In this document: positions 11,622 to 23,084 of the stretch, piece by piece | How the letters are laid out: the number at the start of each line of letters is the position of its first letter | Numbering within the stretch: position 1 is the first letter of the stretch | Assembly: GCA_024734495.1 (NCBI GenBank) | Contig: JALMQS010000157.1 | Coordinates: forward strand, 186,001 to 250,000 | Source: Forficula auricularia | Taxonomy: Eukaryota; Arthropoda; Insecta; Dermaptera; Forficulidae | Direction of reading: 5' to 3' | Length of the DNA: 64,000 nt | Notes under the pieces: model-generated | What the model was told of the DNA's origin: nothing | The model's database searches: none | The model's input: only the letters and a program-made list of their open reading frames with translations | Made by a program: the position numbers and the translations under genes

Positions 11622-13000
11622 GATGGAATGGATTATTTTTAATTATATGTCAGAGGGGTTGTTCTTTACCCCCTCGGGAATCGAACCCGAGTGCCAGTAA
11701 CAGCAATCCGGGCCACCTGGCTCACCTGCGAGGTGCAAACCTCTCTGACATATGTAAACGCGTTAAATATTTTACTCAACGATTGTTATCTTAATTTATA
11801 AAATTTCGCGATCTAGTGATTCTAAATTCAAACATATAGCCATGCCATATAATTTATATAAATGTCGTTGAGTGTTTCGAATTTTTAAGAGATTCAAAAT
11901 TCGAAGGACAATGGAATGACCTTTCCTAATTGATTATTAAAGATTTCAATTTGCCGATGGTAATAGATTCAAATTTTCTTAGAAAATCATAAGATGGTGT
12001 CATCTATTAAATCCGATGAAATGGATTATCTACTCTTATTAAACGAGCAAAAATTGTATATTTATTTATATATATATTTGTATCTTGGTTCTATTTTGAA
12101 AACGACTCTACCGATTTTGATGAAATTCACGGGTTATGGGGTTTTTGAGGTGACAATTCGATCTGCCACGGTCTCATCTTCGACAAAATTGTTTTTGATG
12201 TGTTTTTTCGTAATCAAATTAATTATTCTCACATAGACAAATCCCATTCTTAGGGTTTTAAAAAAGGTTACTCTTTTCCTTTTGTAACCAGGCAGACAAT
12301 GGGTTGGGTCAATCCTTTTTTCTCAAAGGCCTTGAAGAAATATTGTGATTGTGGTGTGTTGTTGTCAAGCATTAACTAAACCAGAACAAAGCTCGGTCTT
12401 CCAGGTATATATATGTAAGTATTTGTATTTTTTTTTTTTAAACGGCTCTAACGATTTTGATGAAACAAACTCTATTAACAAGTTTTGAGGATGAGAAAGC
12501 GATCTTGATGCGGAGCGGGGGTGGATGTAGTGGATGTTGGAGGCAGTGGTAAGGGACCCGGTGGTAGGGCGAGGTTTCGGGGGTGGGGTCGAGCAGGGTG
12601 GAGGTGGGGGGTACAGTGGTCGAATACTATATAGATATATTTGTATTTTTTAATTTGAAAACGGCTCTCAAATAAAAATCGACCTTTTTATTAGAATTTT
12701 AAATTAAAAATAATATTAAAATAAAGATTTTAACTGAAGGAAGAAGTTACCCAGCATCGCTCGGTTAAATTATATGGCATCGCTATATGTTTGAATTTAG
12801 AATCACTAGATAGCGAAATTTTACAAATTAAAATAACAATCTTTGAGTAAAATATTTAATTCGTTTTCATATGTCAGAGAGGTTCGCACCTCGCAGGTGA
12901 GCCAGGTGTCCCGGATTGCTGTTACTGGCACTCGGGTTCGATTTCCGAAGTGGTGAAGAACAACCCCTCTGACATATAATTAAAAATAATCCATTAAATA
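11622..13000. repeat. Large inverted repeat with tRNA-like cores
   Basis: The arms 11622-11865 and 12757-13000 are inverted copies enclosing ~890 bp. Each arm contains a ~105-bp unit bounded by TATGTCAGAG and CTCTGACATA. Inside it are GGTGAGCCAGGTGG (A-box-like) and CACTCGGGTTCGATT (B-box-like), plus an outer flank AATTATATGTCAGAGG preceded by ATTCCAT-type sequence. The unit is the same as the core of the palindrome at 6391-6647. It looks like a tRNA-derived unit caught in foldback arrangements. No coding. Confidence 0.75.
12028..12660 (+). mobile_element. Helitron-like non-coding fragment
   Basis: Begins TCTACTCTTATTAAACGAGC and continues with CTATTTTGAAAACGACTC and CCGATTTTGATGAAA. The same succession occurs inverted at 47570-47712, so this is a dispersed family. 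A 5' TC start and a CCGATTTTGATGAAA motif near the end are common in arthropod Helitrons. I see no replication-initiator/helicase frame, and the 3' hairpin with CTRR is not convincing, so the class is tentative. A G-rich minisatellite-like stretch occupies 12515-12615. Confidence 0.4.
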
Positions 13001-13727
13001 TTTTTTTATTTTTGATCCCATTAAAAAAATTCGAGCCTCCCCAAAATCATAATTCGATTAAAATTTAAAAATGATTTTGACTAGAATGGAAACAAATAAC
13101 TTGGGTATTTCAAGTTTGTATCTTATTTACGAGGTACAATCCTCTTACTGACAGACAGACATTGCACACGAATAGGGTCCCATTTTACTTTTTAAATTAA
13201 ACACCAACAAAAGTAAATAAATAAATACAATAAATGAACTCCTGCCACCGATCATACTGAATATTACGTAGAAGACCAGTTTAAAGCTTGATTAGAATTA
13301 AACATAAAACTCTTCCCCATTTATATTTTTATTTATATTTAAAATTACTCACAATTTTCCTTAAATTCCTCAACCAAAAATTATTTTCTGAATCTCTTTA
13401 TATTATTTGTTAATTGAGCGAACCAAATATTATGACAAGCGAAAGCGACGAGAGACAAATTATAATAATTTCGTTAATCGTTGGATCTTAATTAAGGGTT
13501 GGACAAAGTTTCGTTCTATTTAGATAAGCGACTCATGTGAGATATTAGGTGAATGAGGGGATTTGAAGTTTTCAATTACCCATTGGTCACACTCGGCTAT
13601 TTAGGAATTAAGCAAATAAACTAGAATATCATAGTTAGAAACTTGAAACTTAATACTTTTATATAAACATAAATATCATTCAGAGGTCCGTTTGTCTAGA
13701 TTGCAATAAATTGAATTCAAACTTATT
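13001..13727. other. Spacer with an interspersed-repeat trace
   Basis: Around 13145-13195 the minus strand reads AAAAAGTAAAATGGGACCC followed by GTCTGTCTGTC. It belongs to the family also seen at 16402-16620, 42708-42890 and 59425-59490. The rest is AT-rich with nothing recognised. Confidence 0.5.
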
Positions 13728-14575
13728 ACTTTACCATACAGTGTATGGTCAAGTATTGAAATCGTGAATGAAAAAAGTATTTTTTTCGAAATATCTCAAA
13801 AAACGGCTGAAACTATTTTGGTTAAAAAAATTGGGCGAAACTATGGCATTTTGGTCTTCAAAAACGCCCTAATAAGTGAACATCGAAAAAATTATATTTT
13901 TCGAGATAATAATTGTTTTGTCAAAATGTCTGTTAGTCTGTAAGTTAGTCTGGTCAAAATGTCTGTTAGTCTGTTAGTACTCGCGTTACCAAATTTTTGT
14001 GGACGAGCTAGCTCAAAAACTAGTATGAATATCAAAACCAAATTTCACACGTAGTTTTGGCGCATTGAGATTAAGATCTGATTAGATTTTGGTGCATATC
14101 GACTCAAAATTAAGTGGTGTGGAGGGGGGGGGTAGAAATTAAAAATCTAGGATATTTGTGCAAACTTAACCAAATTTTGTATACATAATCAGTGGACCCC
14201 CAGAAGTCTAAAAATTCAAAAACTAACAGCCCAAAATGGGGGGGGGGTCAAAAAATGAAAATATAGGCCCTTGTACTAAACTCAACTAAATTTTGCATAC
14301 ACTATCCGTGGGCTTTCAGAAGACTAAAAATGCGAAAACTAACCACCCAAAATGGGGAGGGGGAGATGTAAGGCCAAAAATGAAAATATAAGTCCATGAA
14401 CCAAATTCAACCAAATGTTGTATACATAATCAGTGTGCCCCGAGTAATCTAAAAATCCAAAAACTAACCCCCTCCCCCATACATGATTATAAATAATTTT
14501 ATTAAATATTAAATATAAGTGAGGGGCCAGGTTGTATGGTAAAGTCAAGTGGATGGTCACATCAGAAAGTGTCAA
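13728..14575 (-). mobile_element. T1 family element, copy 2
   Basis: Inverted full-length relative of 9893-10748. It starts TACTTTACCATACAGTGTATGG (hairpin terminus), has the GACAAAACAATTATTATCTC block, then tandem ~120-bp units with CATAATCAGTG..CCCAGAAG, and ends GTTGTATGGTAAAGTCAAGTG. A duplicated GTCTGTTAGTCTG stretch at 13925-13980 is specific to this copy. Frames over it (for example 14339-14575) are repeat translations, not genes. Confidence 0.65.
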
Positions 14576-14848
14576 TTTATCTATTTTTTTATCATCTTAA
14601 AAAATCTGTAGATACACGATTGTTTTTACTCACTTTTACAAAATTTGTCGTGGAAAGGAGGGCAGGAGCATTTTTTCAATTCATTTTTAAATTTATATTT
14701 TAAAGAAACCATTTCGTAAAGTTTTAACTTTTTACCTCAAAGTGTTCACTGAAAAACTGTTAAATTAGCAAGTTTTTGTTTGTGCCATTTTCTCAAAAAG
14801 ACGTTTTTTCTAATTATCAGAAATTAGTGAACATCAAATAAATAGAGT

Positions 14849-15137
14849 CCGCAGCGAATATTTAAGGCAGATATGCGGCATACCGGATTAGTCGACTGGG
14901 TCTGTATTAAAAAAAGACAATGGGTAGGCTATGTAGATCGTATGGGAGAGGACAGATTGGTAAAGGTAGCAAAAGAATGTCGTCGCCAGGGCATAAGAAG
15001 CCGGGGAAGGCCAAAAAAAAGAAGGAAAGCGGGCCTTAATGTACACGCTGAGTAAAAATTGAATGGAACAACGTTCTTTATTTGGAGAAACAAGCGCAGG
15101 CCTATTGAGAAGATTAAGAAGAAGAAGAAGAAATAAA
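14849..15137 (+). pseudogene. LINE fragment, extreme RT C-terminus with (AAG)n tail
   Basis: The 60-codon frame 14873-15055 contains KRQWVGYVDRMGEDRLVKVA and SRGRPKKRRK. This is the C-terminal block found in insect endonuclease-reverse transcriptases (basic residues, W-x-G-x-V-x-R-M, then R-G-R-P). It is followed by an AAGAAGAAGAAG tail (15115-15132), consistent with the 3' end of a LINE. It is 5'-truncated to ~100 codons. The expected Trp after RPKKR is Arg here. Confidence 0.7.
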
Positions 15138-16401
15138 TTCAATTTGTTTTGGATTGTTTTACAATTGAAACCCATAACGATCTTTATTGAACTAATAAAA
15201 TCATTTATTTCAGGTAGCATTTATAATACCCCAATAGTAACAAAAAAACCCAAAAACCTGAATTGAATTTGTCTAACCTAAATTCAATTTTCTAAATGAT
15301 TTAAAAATAAATTTGAAAAAGTCTTAAAAAATAATTTTTCATATCAACATAATAATTTATTGTTTATTTCTGTTTCAGGTAAACATCGCCATGGCTCACT
15401 AATTTGTTAACGATATGAAAATACATTAAGTAAGTGTTTCGAATTATTCTTTTCTATATTGACACATATCAAATCTGATTTATGGCGAACATCTATCCCC
15501 CAACCTTTATTCATACAGTGGGTACATAAATCATATATTTCAGTTTACAATAAAACATACATTTAGAATTCCTTTTTGACGATATCTTGCATTTAAAACG
15601 AATTCCCGACATTCATTGTCCCACAGACAATAATGATTCGCTTTCAAATTATTTATTTTATTTTTTTAGACATAAAGAAATATAAAATCAAATATAGTAA
15701 CTGATAAATGGAAATCACTGTTTGAAAGAATTTTATTTTTTTATTTTTTTCTGTTATCTATTCAATTAATGTTGCTCTTTGAGGCATATGAAATATTGTA
15801 AATGGATTGAATTTTGATTGAACTTCCATTATTTGATTTATTTTTTCTTCATTTTTTTATTTATTATTGTTATTTGTTGCATTTTCTCAGCTTGCGCTGG
15901 AAAACTTTTTATTATTTATTATTTATTATTATTATTTTCACACTATTTCAACTCTCACTTTTACTAGGAGGAATTTTTATCGTTTAGTTGAATCTCGATC
16001 TCTCGACAATGACATTATATATTTTTCTCCCTCAATTCCAGTTTTCTGGTTGAATGAATGAGGAAAGAGAATCGCTACACAAGCAACCCTTCTGGTCATT
16101 GATTTATTTATTAAATCATTGTCCTTTATCGGCGGCGGTTTTACAAAGTTCATAAATGAGATTTTACCAATCAGTCTTCTTTGTTTTATCAATATTCTTT
16201 TTCAATTATTTATTTATTTAATTTTTATAAAATTACTTTTCTCTAATAGCTCTTTTTAAATATATCTAGTTGTTGTCTCTGTGTCTTTTTTTACTTACAC
16301 AACATCTAAATAAAATAAGAGAAGTATTGCAATGACATCTCCGCGAATAGACTTTTTGAGAATCTTCGAATTCTAATAAAATTAATTTGACTTTGACTTT
16401 T
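15138..16401. other. AT-rich spacer
   Basis: No recognisable gene or repeat ends. TATT-rich simple sequence occurs at 15900-15940. Short frames (15867-16061, 15977-16192) have no coding character. Confidence 0.5.
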
Positions 16402-16620
16402 TAGGTTTCCGTTCAAAAGTAAAACGGGGCCCTATTAGTGTCATTATAAGTTCTCTCTGTCTGTCCTTTTGCCAGAGCGTTGTAGATGGTAAACAAAATA
16501 AGATATAAAGTTGAAATTCACAAGTTATGTTAATTCACTTCGTGCTAAATCAAAAATACTATTAAAATTTTAATCAAACGATTATTTTTGAGTGTCGAAT
16601 TTCTCGTGGGCTCAAAAATA
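16402..16620 (+). repeat. Interspersed repeat with GTCTGTCTGTC motif
   Basis: Contains AAAGTAAAACGGGGCCCTAT, a TCTGTCTGTC run and the phrase TTAAAATTTTAATC. Relatives lie at 42708-42890, 59425-59490 and inverted near 13150. Non-coding dispersed family of unknown class. Confidence 0.55.
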
Positions 16621-16724
16621 AAAAAATATTACAGTCTGTTCTATTGATGATGGAAAGTCTAAAAATATTCCCTATATACCAACAAGCACTGAGAGATGAG
16701 GGAAGAAAATTCTTCCTTCGTTGA

Positions 16725-16775
16725 CCCTTTTGAAGGAGGGAAGATCCCTCCGAAACGTCGGTTTAAAAATAATAT
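16725..16775 (+). ncRNA. Decayed hammerhead-ribozyme-like motif
   Basis: The order is CTTTTGA (expected CTGATGA, two changes), one extra A, stem II GGAGGGA/TCCCTCC with loop AGA, GAAA, then C-GTC. The bases after GTC (GGTT) can pair with GACC just before the box as stem I. The layout matches the better-preserved motifs at 43.7, 22.3 and 57.5 kb, but the altered catalytic box predicts no activity. Probably a fossil Penelope-type terminal repeat. Confidence 0.5.
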
Positions 16776-17284
16776 TATAATGGGAAAACATTTTCAATAA
16801 ATACTCGGTTTCAAAAAATATTATAAGGGGAGAACATTTCCAATAAATACTAGTTTATTGGAAGTAGTCTATTATTTATTTCTGAACTTCTTCATCCAAT
16901 CCTGAGGTATAGAAAATATTTTTTTCGTGGATTGTGATATATCTATGGCAAAATGGGTGTGTGCCCGATGCCAATAAATAATATAAAAAAAAAGTGATAT
17001 ATCTATGTAAAGATTTCTTCAAGAACAATTTGGCTTAATATTTGGTAAATTTATTTCACTTTAAAATTATGGTGTGAAGGAGCCCCAAAATATTCATTTT
17101 TAGCTGAATTTTAGACCCATCGAGATGTTTGCCCCCGAGTGTAAATTGAAAAATAATGTGCTGAAATTTAAGAACTTCTACCATTATGTTCATTAGTTCA
17201 TATAAGGGTTCGAGGTGCAAAATCATTTTCTCCATCTATAACAATAAGAGAGACCCTAGAGCACAGGTCGCCGTAAGTTTCAGG

Positions 17285-17445
17285 TGATTTTTGCATTTAT
17301 AGTTTTTTAGGGGCCCACAAATTATAATATGTATACAAAATTTGGTTTTGTTTGGTCAACAAGGCCTAGAATTTTCATTTTTTTTATCTCTTCCTATTTC
17401 CTGAGTGGTGTGATTTTCCATTTCTAGATCCCTAGGGGCCCACAG
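17285..17445. repeat. Diverged T1-type unit
   Basis: Contains GTATACAAAATTTGGTTTTG and the phrases GGGGCCCAC..AGATTATG, i.e. one or two degenerate T1 tandem units without the T1 termini. The surrounding 16860-18298 stretch is otherwise unrecognised AT-rich DNA, with runs of G (17566-17576) and T (18052-18067). Confidence 0.5.
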
Positions 17446-18298
17446 ATTATGTAATTTGTTGTTTTTAAACAACAATATATTAAAATGTTTTTTGTTTTTG
17501 TAACCTCCTTGATGGAGTAAAATTGAAAAATTTAACCTAAAATTGGTATTGTAAGCGAGTAAGAGGGGGGGGGGGGAAAGCAAAATGGTCATATACGTAT
17601 TTTTTTATACTTAATCTTTATAAGCAAAAACTACATCTCTACTTTAAAAAATCTATTTGAAATGAAATTTTGATTTTTTCAAAAAAAAGAACCCCCCTCG
17701 ATAAAATTTAAAATATACTATTTTTAACTTTTTTGTAATTTAAAAAAGGCACTTTATCCGAAATATAGTATAAGTTCTATAACCTAAAAAACATAGGAGA
17801 TACGAACCCTTTTGTGTTTAAGACCCTGAAATTAAAAATCCTTCATTTTCCGGTTCAGAGATCAAATTTTGAAAAAATTAAAAAAATAATAATAATACAT
17901 ACTTTAAGCACAAAACAATATACCAAAATTGAATGATCAAAATTAAAAATATCAGGAAATAGAGCACTTGAATTTTGTTTTAAATTTACACCAGAATCAC
18001 TACTTATTCTCTCTTTTAGGTGCAAATAGATTAAAATACTCAAATCCGTCTTTTTTTTTTTTTTTTTGTATTTTAATGCTTCACTTTTCTTAGCTAAGAT
18101 CATATCGATATCTTTTCTGGTTTGAGAGATCTTGTAAATCATTTTGGGGCCCTTTCCTCCCTTTAGGATTCGAATTGCAAAAAAATCCTTCTTAGCACAC
18201 CTAATCTTCTAAGTCTAGTAGAATGGGCTGAGCGAATATGCCACCTTCTCTCTAGTCTAGAGAGAGAGATATTAATACATATCTTGCATATAATAATC

Positions 18299-18535
18299 GG
18301 ATTACTGCCAAAACAAGCTAACTCCACTTTTACTCAATTCGGAGTTAAGTACTCCATTAGATTAAAAAATGTTCGAAAAACATACTGACAAAAAACCAGA
18401 CAACTTACTTACTTTGATTTTTTTCAATCAATAAATCATTTTGAAGCTGTGACGATTTTTCATTTCAATTTAAATTTTCAAACGACGATTTCTCAAAAGT
18501 TCAAATTATGGAGTTAGCTTGTTTTGGCAGTAACC
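18299..18535. mobile_element. MITE, 237 bp
   Basis: Terminal inverted repeats of 27 bp: the left starts GGATTACTGCCAAAACAAGC, the right ends GCTTGTTTTGGCAGTAACC. The interior is AT-rich with no open frame. No clear target duplication was identified, so the superfamily is open. Confidence 0.75.
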
Positions 18536-18959
18536 CGACATATTCTATAGCTAAATAAAACAAGGTATCAAAAATAAAAAGTAGTTTTTAAAAAATATGT
18601 ATTAAAAATATTTTTTTTACTTCAAAAAATTGTATAATTTTGAAATAATATACATATATTGTTTGATAACTGTTAATTCTAATACCTATAAAATAACCGA
18701 TAAAATTATTATGTTGGCTTTGATTATATATATTTGCTTATCTTGGGGCCCCTAGACTCCCCCCCGCCCCCCACTCCTCAGGCCCTGAATTTTCTCTTCA
18801 CGGCCTGTCTGGAAGTATTCCTCTACGTCCAGAGCTTTTTATTGTTTTCTAAAAAACCGGCTAAACGATTTTTGTTTTTATTTTTTTAATTTTGACTATT
18901 TTCATCTTATTCTTATTTCTATAACTTTAATCAACTGGTGTGCTCACCATAGGTCTTTT

Positions 18960-19565
18960 AAGAATAATCTCTCAGATTATTCATTTACAAGATAATGATG
19001 ATTTAAATTAGTTTTTCAATAAAAATTCCCACTTTTTTTCTATTCTATTGGTTGAAATAATGTTTTTATTTAAAAAACATAGATAAAATTTTTTTGATAA
19101 TTTAATTTTTTACAAAAAAGTTTCTTCAACTAAAATCTCTGAGATCAATCCTTTACGAGATATGGAAGTTTAAATTACTTGTTCGATAAAAGTTTTGTAG
19201 AAAAATTCCCCCTTATCTCTCTTATAGGCAAAAATAATTATGTGATTCCAAAAACGTAAATAGAATTTTTTTTATAATTTAATTCTCTACAAAAAATGAC
19301 CTTTAAGTAAAAACTCTCTGATCAATGGTTTACGAGATATGGGGGTTTAAAGTAGTTTTTTCGATAAAACGAAAGTGAATTTTTATGAGAAATTTACCAT
19401 TTTTCTCTCTTATTGGCTAAAATAATGTTTAAATTGCAAAAACGTAAATAAATATTTTTTAGGAAATTTAATTTTCTACAAAAAAGGTTTATTAAGTGAA
19501 ATCTCTCCGATCAATGGTTTACGAGATTTGGGTGTTTAAAGTATTATTTTGCTATAAAACAATCA
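18960..19565 (+). repeat. Tandem repeat, ~170-190 bp units
   Basis: The phrase GATCAATGGTTTACGAGATA and variants recur at about 18975, 19143, 19319 and 19508. The phrase TCTCTTATTGGCTAAAATAA recurs in step between them. Four diverged units in direct array. Non-coding. Confidence 0.7.
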
Positions 19566-19796
19566 ATATTTTTTCTATCTCCTCAGATCCACTGTTTGCT
19601 TGAATGAATGAGCAAAGTGGATTTTTCATTTCTCGGTTGGCTTCGGACAACAGAACCAACGAACCGAACCGAACCGAACCGAGAATCTCACATCACAATG
19701 CTAACTAAATAGAAATCAAAGCAAAGTAGAAATCGTCTTATAAGATATTCTTTTATTAGACGATTTTAATTTTTTTCTGTTTTCCGCAACATGACA

Positions 19797-21135
19797 TCCG
19801 GGGAATTTTCGGATGGGTGATCGTTTAATGAAAAATTCTCATTCATTTTTTGTTTGATTGTTTTATAAATAACCCAAAGGCAATAAACGATCAGAGATGT
19901 TAAGCAACATGACACCTGAGAGATTTTTGGATGGGTGACCGTTTAATTAAAAAAAAAATACTATCATACATTTTTGTTTTAATTAACCCAAGGCCAACAA
20001 ACGATCAGAGAGGTTAAACAACATGACAACTGAGAGTTTTTCGGAGGGCGACCGTCTAATAAAAAATATTACTATGAATATTCATTTTGTTTTTACTTTA
20101 TCCAATGCGAAGCATGGAAGAAAGTATTGGAATCGCTCTCGCGGCAAGCGCGACTTCAAAGGGTCCTCAGGTAAAGACTACGGAACCCATGGACTCAATT
20201 AAGGTCACAAATTAAAGTATTCAATGAGATTGAATTTTAGCACGTGACAGTTTTGCCAAAAATTACCTGGGATCTCGCCGAGAAGGCCAAAAAGTGCCAT
20301 TTTTTGGAAGTGCGTGCGGATGGATGGATGGATGGATGTGTGTGTGTTATCGTTTTTTCGTCCACGAATTTTTCCACACCGTTGCACCGAATGAATTGAA
20401 ATTGAAAACCTACCAGTATTTTAACAAAATGAAGCGCTGATTAGTTTTTGGTACATATCGGTCCACAAACATTAGTACTTTATTTCAGTACTTTTTTAGT
20501 TTTTTCTAAATATCTTGAAAATGACTTAACCAATTTTGATGAAATTTAATATCCTAATTAAGTACCTTGGGACCCACAAAAAAGGTTAAATAAAGTTTTT
20601 AGTAAAATTATATTTTAAAGTACTTTACTCTAGAACATATTAATATTTCAAATGAATTTGGATAAAGTTTAGCAACGATCCGTTGCAGTTTATTTATTAT
20701 TCCAAAGGCAGTTAACGATCAGAATGTTTAAGCGACATGACACCTGGGAGATTTTTGGATGGGTGACCGTTTAATTAAAAAAATACTAATATACATTTTT
20801 GTTTTAATTAACCCAAAGCCAACAAACGATCATAGAGGTTAAGTAACATGACAGCTGAGAGATTTTCGGATGGGTGATTGCCTAATAAAAAATACTACTC
20901 CGATATTCATTTTGTTTTTTATTAATCCAAGGCAGTAAACAATCAGAAAGGTTAAGCAACGTGACACCTGGGAGATTTTTGGATGGGTGACCGTTTAATG
21001 AAAAATACTCATATTCATTTTATTTGTTTGTTTTAAATAACCCGATCCCAGTAAACGATCAGAGAGGTTAAGCAGCATGAGATATGACTAATTTTTGGAT
21101 GAGTGACCGCCTAATTGGAAAAAATACTAATATAC
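19797..21135 (+). repeat. Tandem array of 5S-rRNA-like units
   Basis: Seven units of ~111-118 bp, recognisable by GGTTAAGCAACATGACACCT followed by TTTTTGGATGGGTGACCGTT. The second motif starts at 19811, 19929, 20042, 20757, 20868, 20981 and 21097. GTTAAGCAAC and GGATGGGTGACCG are the internal promoter A-box and C-box regions of 5S rRNA. About 50 bp per unit resembles 5S positions ~45-95, while the remainder is AT-rich spacer. The ends of a true 5S gene are missing, so these are 5S-derived repeats (SINE3-like or satellite). A T2 element interrupts unit three at 20087. Confidence 0.7.
20087..20698 (+). mobile_element. T2 family element, copy 1
   Basis: A ~612-bp block nearly identical to 55190-55802, with a diverged relative at 32690-33098. 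It starts TACTTTATCCAATGCG and ends near TGGATAAAGTTTAGCAACGATCCGTTGCAG, so ACTTTATCCA recurs inverted near the other end. A GCAACG/CGTTGC hairpin marks the right terminus. It carries a (GGAT)n/(GT)n stretch at 20318-20348. It is precisely inserted in the 5S-like array: removing ~600 bp restores the ~115-bp periodicity. No coding. Confidence 0.75.
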
Positions 21136-21897
21136 ATTTTTGTTTTAATTTCAAAAAAAAAATCTTTCATGTAAATGTCCACTTCCGGTTTTCTGATTTC
21201 AACTCTTCAAAAAAGCTTGCTGTACTTCTTCTAGCCTATTTCGAGCTTAAGTTTCGAATTGCGTAGCTCTGAGACTTATGGTTGCGAAACGCAGGGGGTA
21301 CATACGTACTTAAGTACATACCTACATACGCATTGATCAATGGATTTTGGACCCCTTTTTGGCCTCTGGGGACCACAATTTCCGGTTTTATGTCCTAAAT
21401 CTGGTTTCCAACTATTAAGGGCAACGATTCTTTCCACCTAGAAGTTACAAAATGAAATTAACTTTTTTCATCTCTGAGATACAAACTCTCAAAGAGTCAG
21501 GACGCAGACTTGCCATCGCAATACTCTCCCATTATATTCTATAGAATATAAATGTGAAAGTAAAAATTTAAAAGTTATCTAAGCTTTTTCTTTTTTAAGG
21601 CTTAGAAACCTAAAAATTTCACCAGTTTTGATCCTGGCCAGTGTATTTTTTTAATCTGTCTCTTTCAAAAATTAAATAAAAATAAATAAATTAACTTTTA
21701 ATTTCAGTAATTTTTAAATATATTTTTCATTTTTTACAAAAATACTTGAAATTGCTTAATTATGATTAAAAATTAGTTTTAGGATTCACCTGGAATGAGT
21801 ATATTGTAGCCCCTGCGAAAGTTGTTGTTGTCGGTGAGAAAAAATAAAATAAAAATTCACACAAAGTGCAGGAAAATTCTTTTTCTTTTATTATTTA

Positions 21898-21972
21898 TTT
21901 ATTTATAGAAACAGATACATGTTTCGACAGGAAACCCATGTCATCATCAGTATCCGTCTATAAAAAGCAAGT
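21898..21972 (-). ncRNA. Hammerhead ribozyme motif, family 2
   Basis: On the minus strand CTGATGA (21950-21944) is followed by an extra T, a stem II GACA-GG/CC-TGTC with one bulged T and loop, GAAA (21925-21922), then CATGTA and TC. Stem I pairs the segment after TC (TCTATAAA) with TTTATAGA upstream of the box (8 bp), plus a 4-bp proximal helix across a 2-nt internal loop. Stem III has a C-A mismatch at its base, which may lower activity. Type I arrangement; the predicted cut follows ATC at 21914. Confidence 0.65.
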
Positions 21973-22279
21973 AATCATAACTAAAGGTACAGGACGACTT
22001 AAATACATAATGCGTTACTCAGTCGTGTCCTCATAAAAATAGAAATATCGCAAAAAGCAGGTCACACAAATCAACAATGCTCCGGCTCACACATTACAAC
22101 AACAAATACATCCAACAAACAAAATTATTCTTTATCCTTTATACTTTATTTCTTACTTTTCAAATATTATATCTCTCATCAAACCTGATTTTGCGATATT
22201 TCTATTTTTTTGAGGACATGACTGGGCAACGCATTATGTATTGAAATAGTCCTGTACCTTTGGTTATGATTACTTGCTT

Positions 22280-22346
22280 TATATAGACGGAGACTGATGA
22301 TGACAAGGATTTCCTGTCGAAATATGTATCTGTTTCTATAAATAAA
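22280..22346 (+). ncRNA. Hammerhead ribozyme motif, family 2
   Basis: CTGATGA (22294-22300), extra T, stem II GACA(A)GG/CCTGTC with loop ATTT, GAAA (22319-22322), TATGTA stem III, TC (cut predicted after 22330). Stem I: TCTATA downstream pairs with TATAGA upstream, and the proximal pairs are interrupted by one G-G mismatch. Here stem III closes with T-A, unlike the C-A of its inverted partner. All core residues are present. Confidence 0.68.
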
Positions 22347-23084
22347 TAAATAATAAAGGAAAAATAATTTTCCTGCACGTTGTGTGATTTTTTATTTTAT
22401 TTTTTCTCTCCGACAACAACTTTCGGAGAGGCTACATTATATTCATTCCAGGTGAATCCTGAAACGGATTTTCACCTATTTTTAATCATATTTTTAATTA
22501 TTTTGATTGTTGGGTTTGTTTTAAATGCGAGTTAGATAAAGTATGCGCACTAATCATTTCAGAATATTATTTTTCTATATCTTATTTTACCTCCATTGAT
22601 TGTTCATTTTTTCATATAAAAATAGATCCTTCTTAGGATCATCCCTTTTCTTTTATGACTAAATATGAGATCAAAGTCTTTATGGGCTTATAATTTATTT
22701 CCTTTGAATATTGGAAGGTTTGCATGAGAACGATATCCCTCCACTTTAAGGTCCCCCTGAGATGCATAAAACATAATATCTTGGATTACCTTTAAATTTT
22801 TTATCTCCAATATACAAAACTAGACAGATCTATAAAGAAAGTACTGAGAATAAAATGTTTTTTACATTTCACAAATTGAGTTTTCCAAAGAAGATTCATT
22901 TTTATTGCAGCAAATTATACATAACATATTTATCATAAATCTAATTTATAATATTGCTAGCTCAGATTGACAGGAAGGGCGTTTTGCTCGGAATTTCAAC
23001 GAAATCAATTTAGTCAACCAACAAAAAAAAAAATCAAATTACTTAAAGAAATCTAACATAATGTATGCTAAATTGAAAGTTTTT

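Larger units (their letters stand above)
21755..22505. mobile_element. Inverted pair of Penelope-like terminal repeats
   Basis: The arms 21755-~21980 and ~22265-22505 are inverse copies. Shared words include GGATTCACCTGGAATGA, TTGTTGTTGTCGG, GGAAAATTCTTTTT-type A/T runs and ATAAATAAATAAATAATAAA. Each arm contains a hammerhead motif in divergent orientation. Inverted terminal repeats with hammerheads are typical of Penelope-like elements. No reverse transcriptase or GIY-YIG endonuclease frame lies between the arms (~280 bp), so this is a non-autonomous or collapsed copy. Confidence 0.6.

Noticed and set aside
19655..19682. Telomere-like repeat (CCGAA)n
   Set aside because: Only about four units, and the insect telomere unit is TTAGG. 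A short simple repeat.
20205..20387. Conserved 60-residue frame, repeated at 55336-55518
   Set aside because: Both lie at the same place in T2 copies and cross the (GGAT)n microsatellite. Conservation comes from the DNA repeat. No coding signature.
21890..22345. CRISPR-like or LTR-like direct repeats
   Set aside because: The repeats are inverted, not direct, and each contains a hammerhead core. No spacer array and no LTR primer-binding site.
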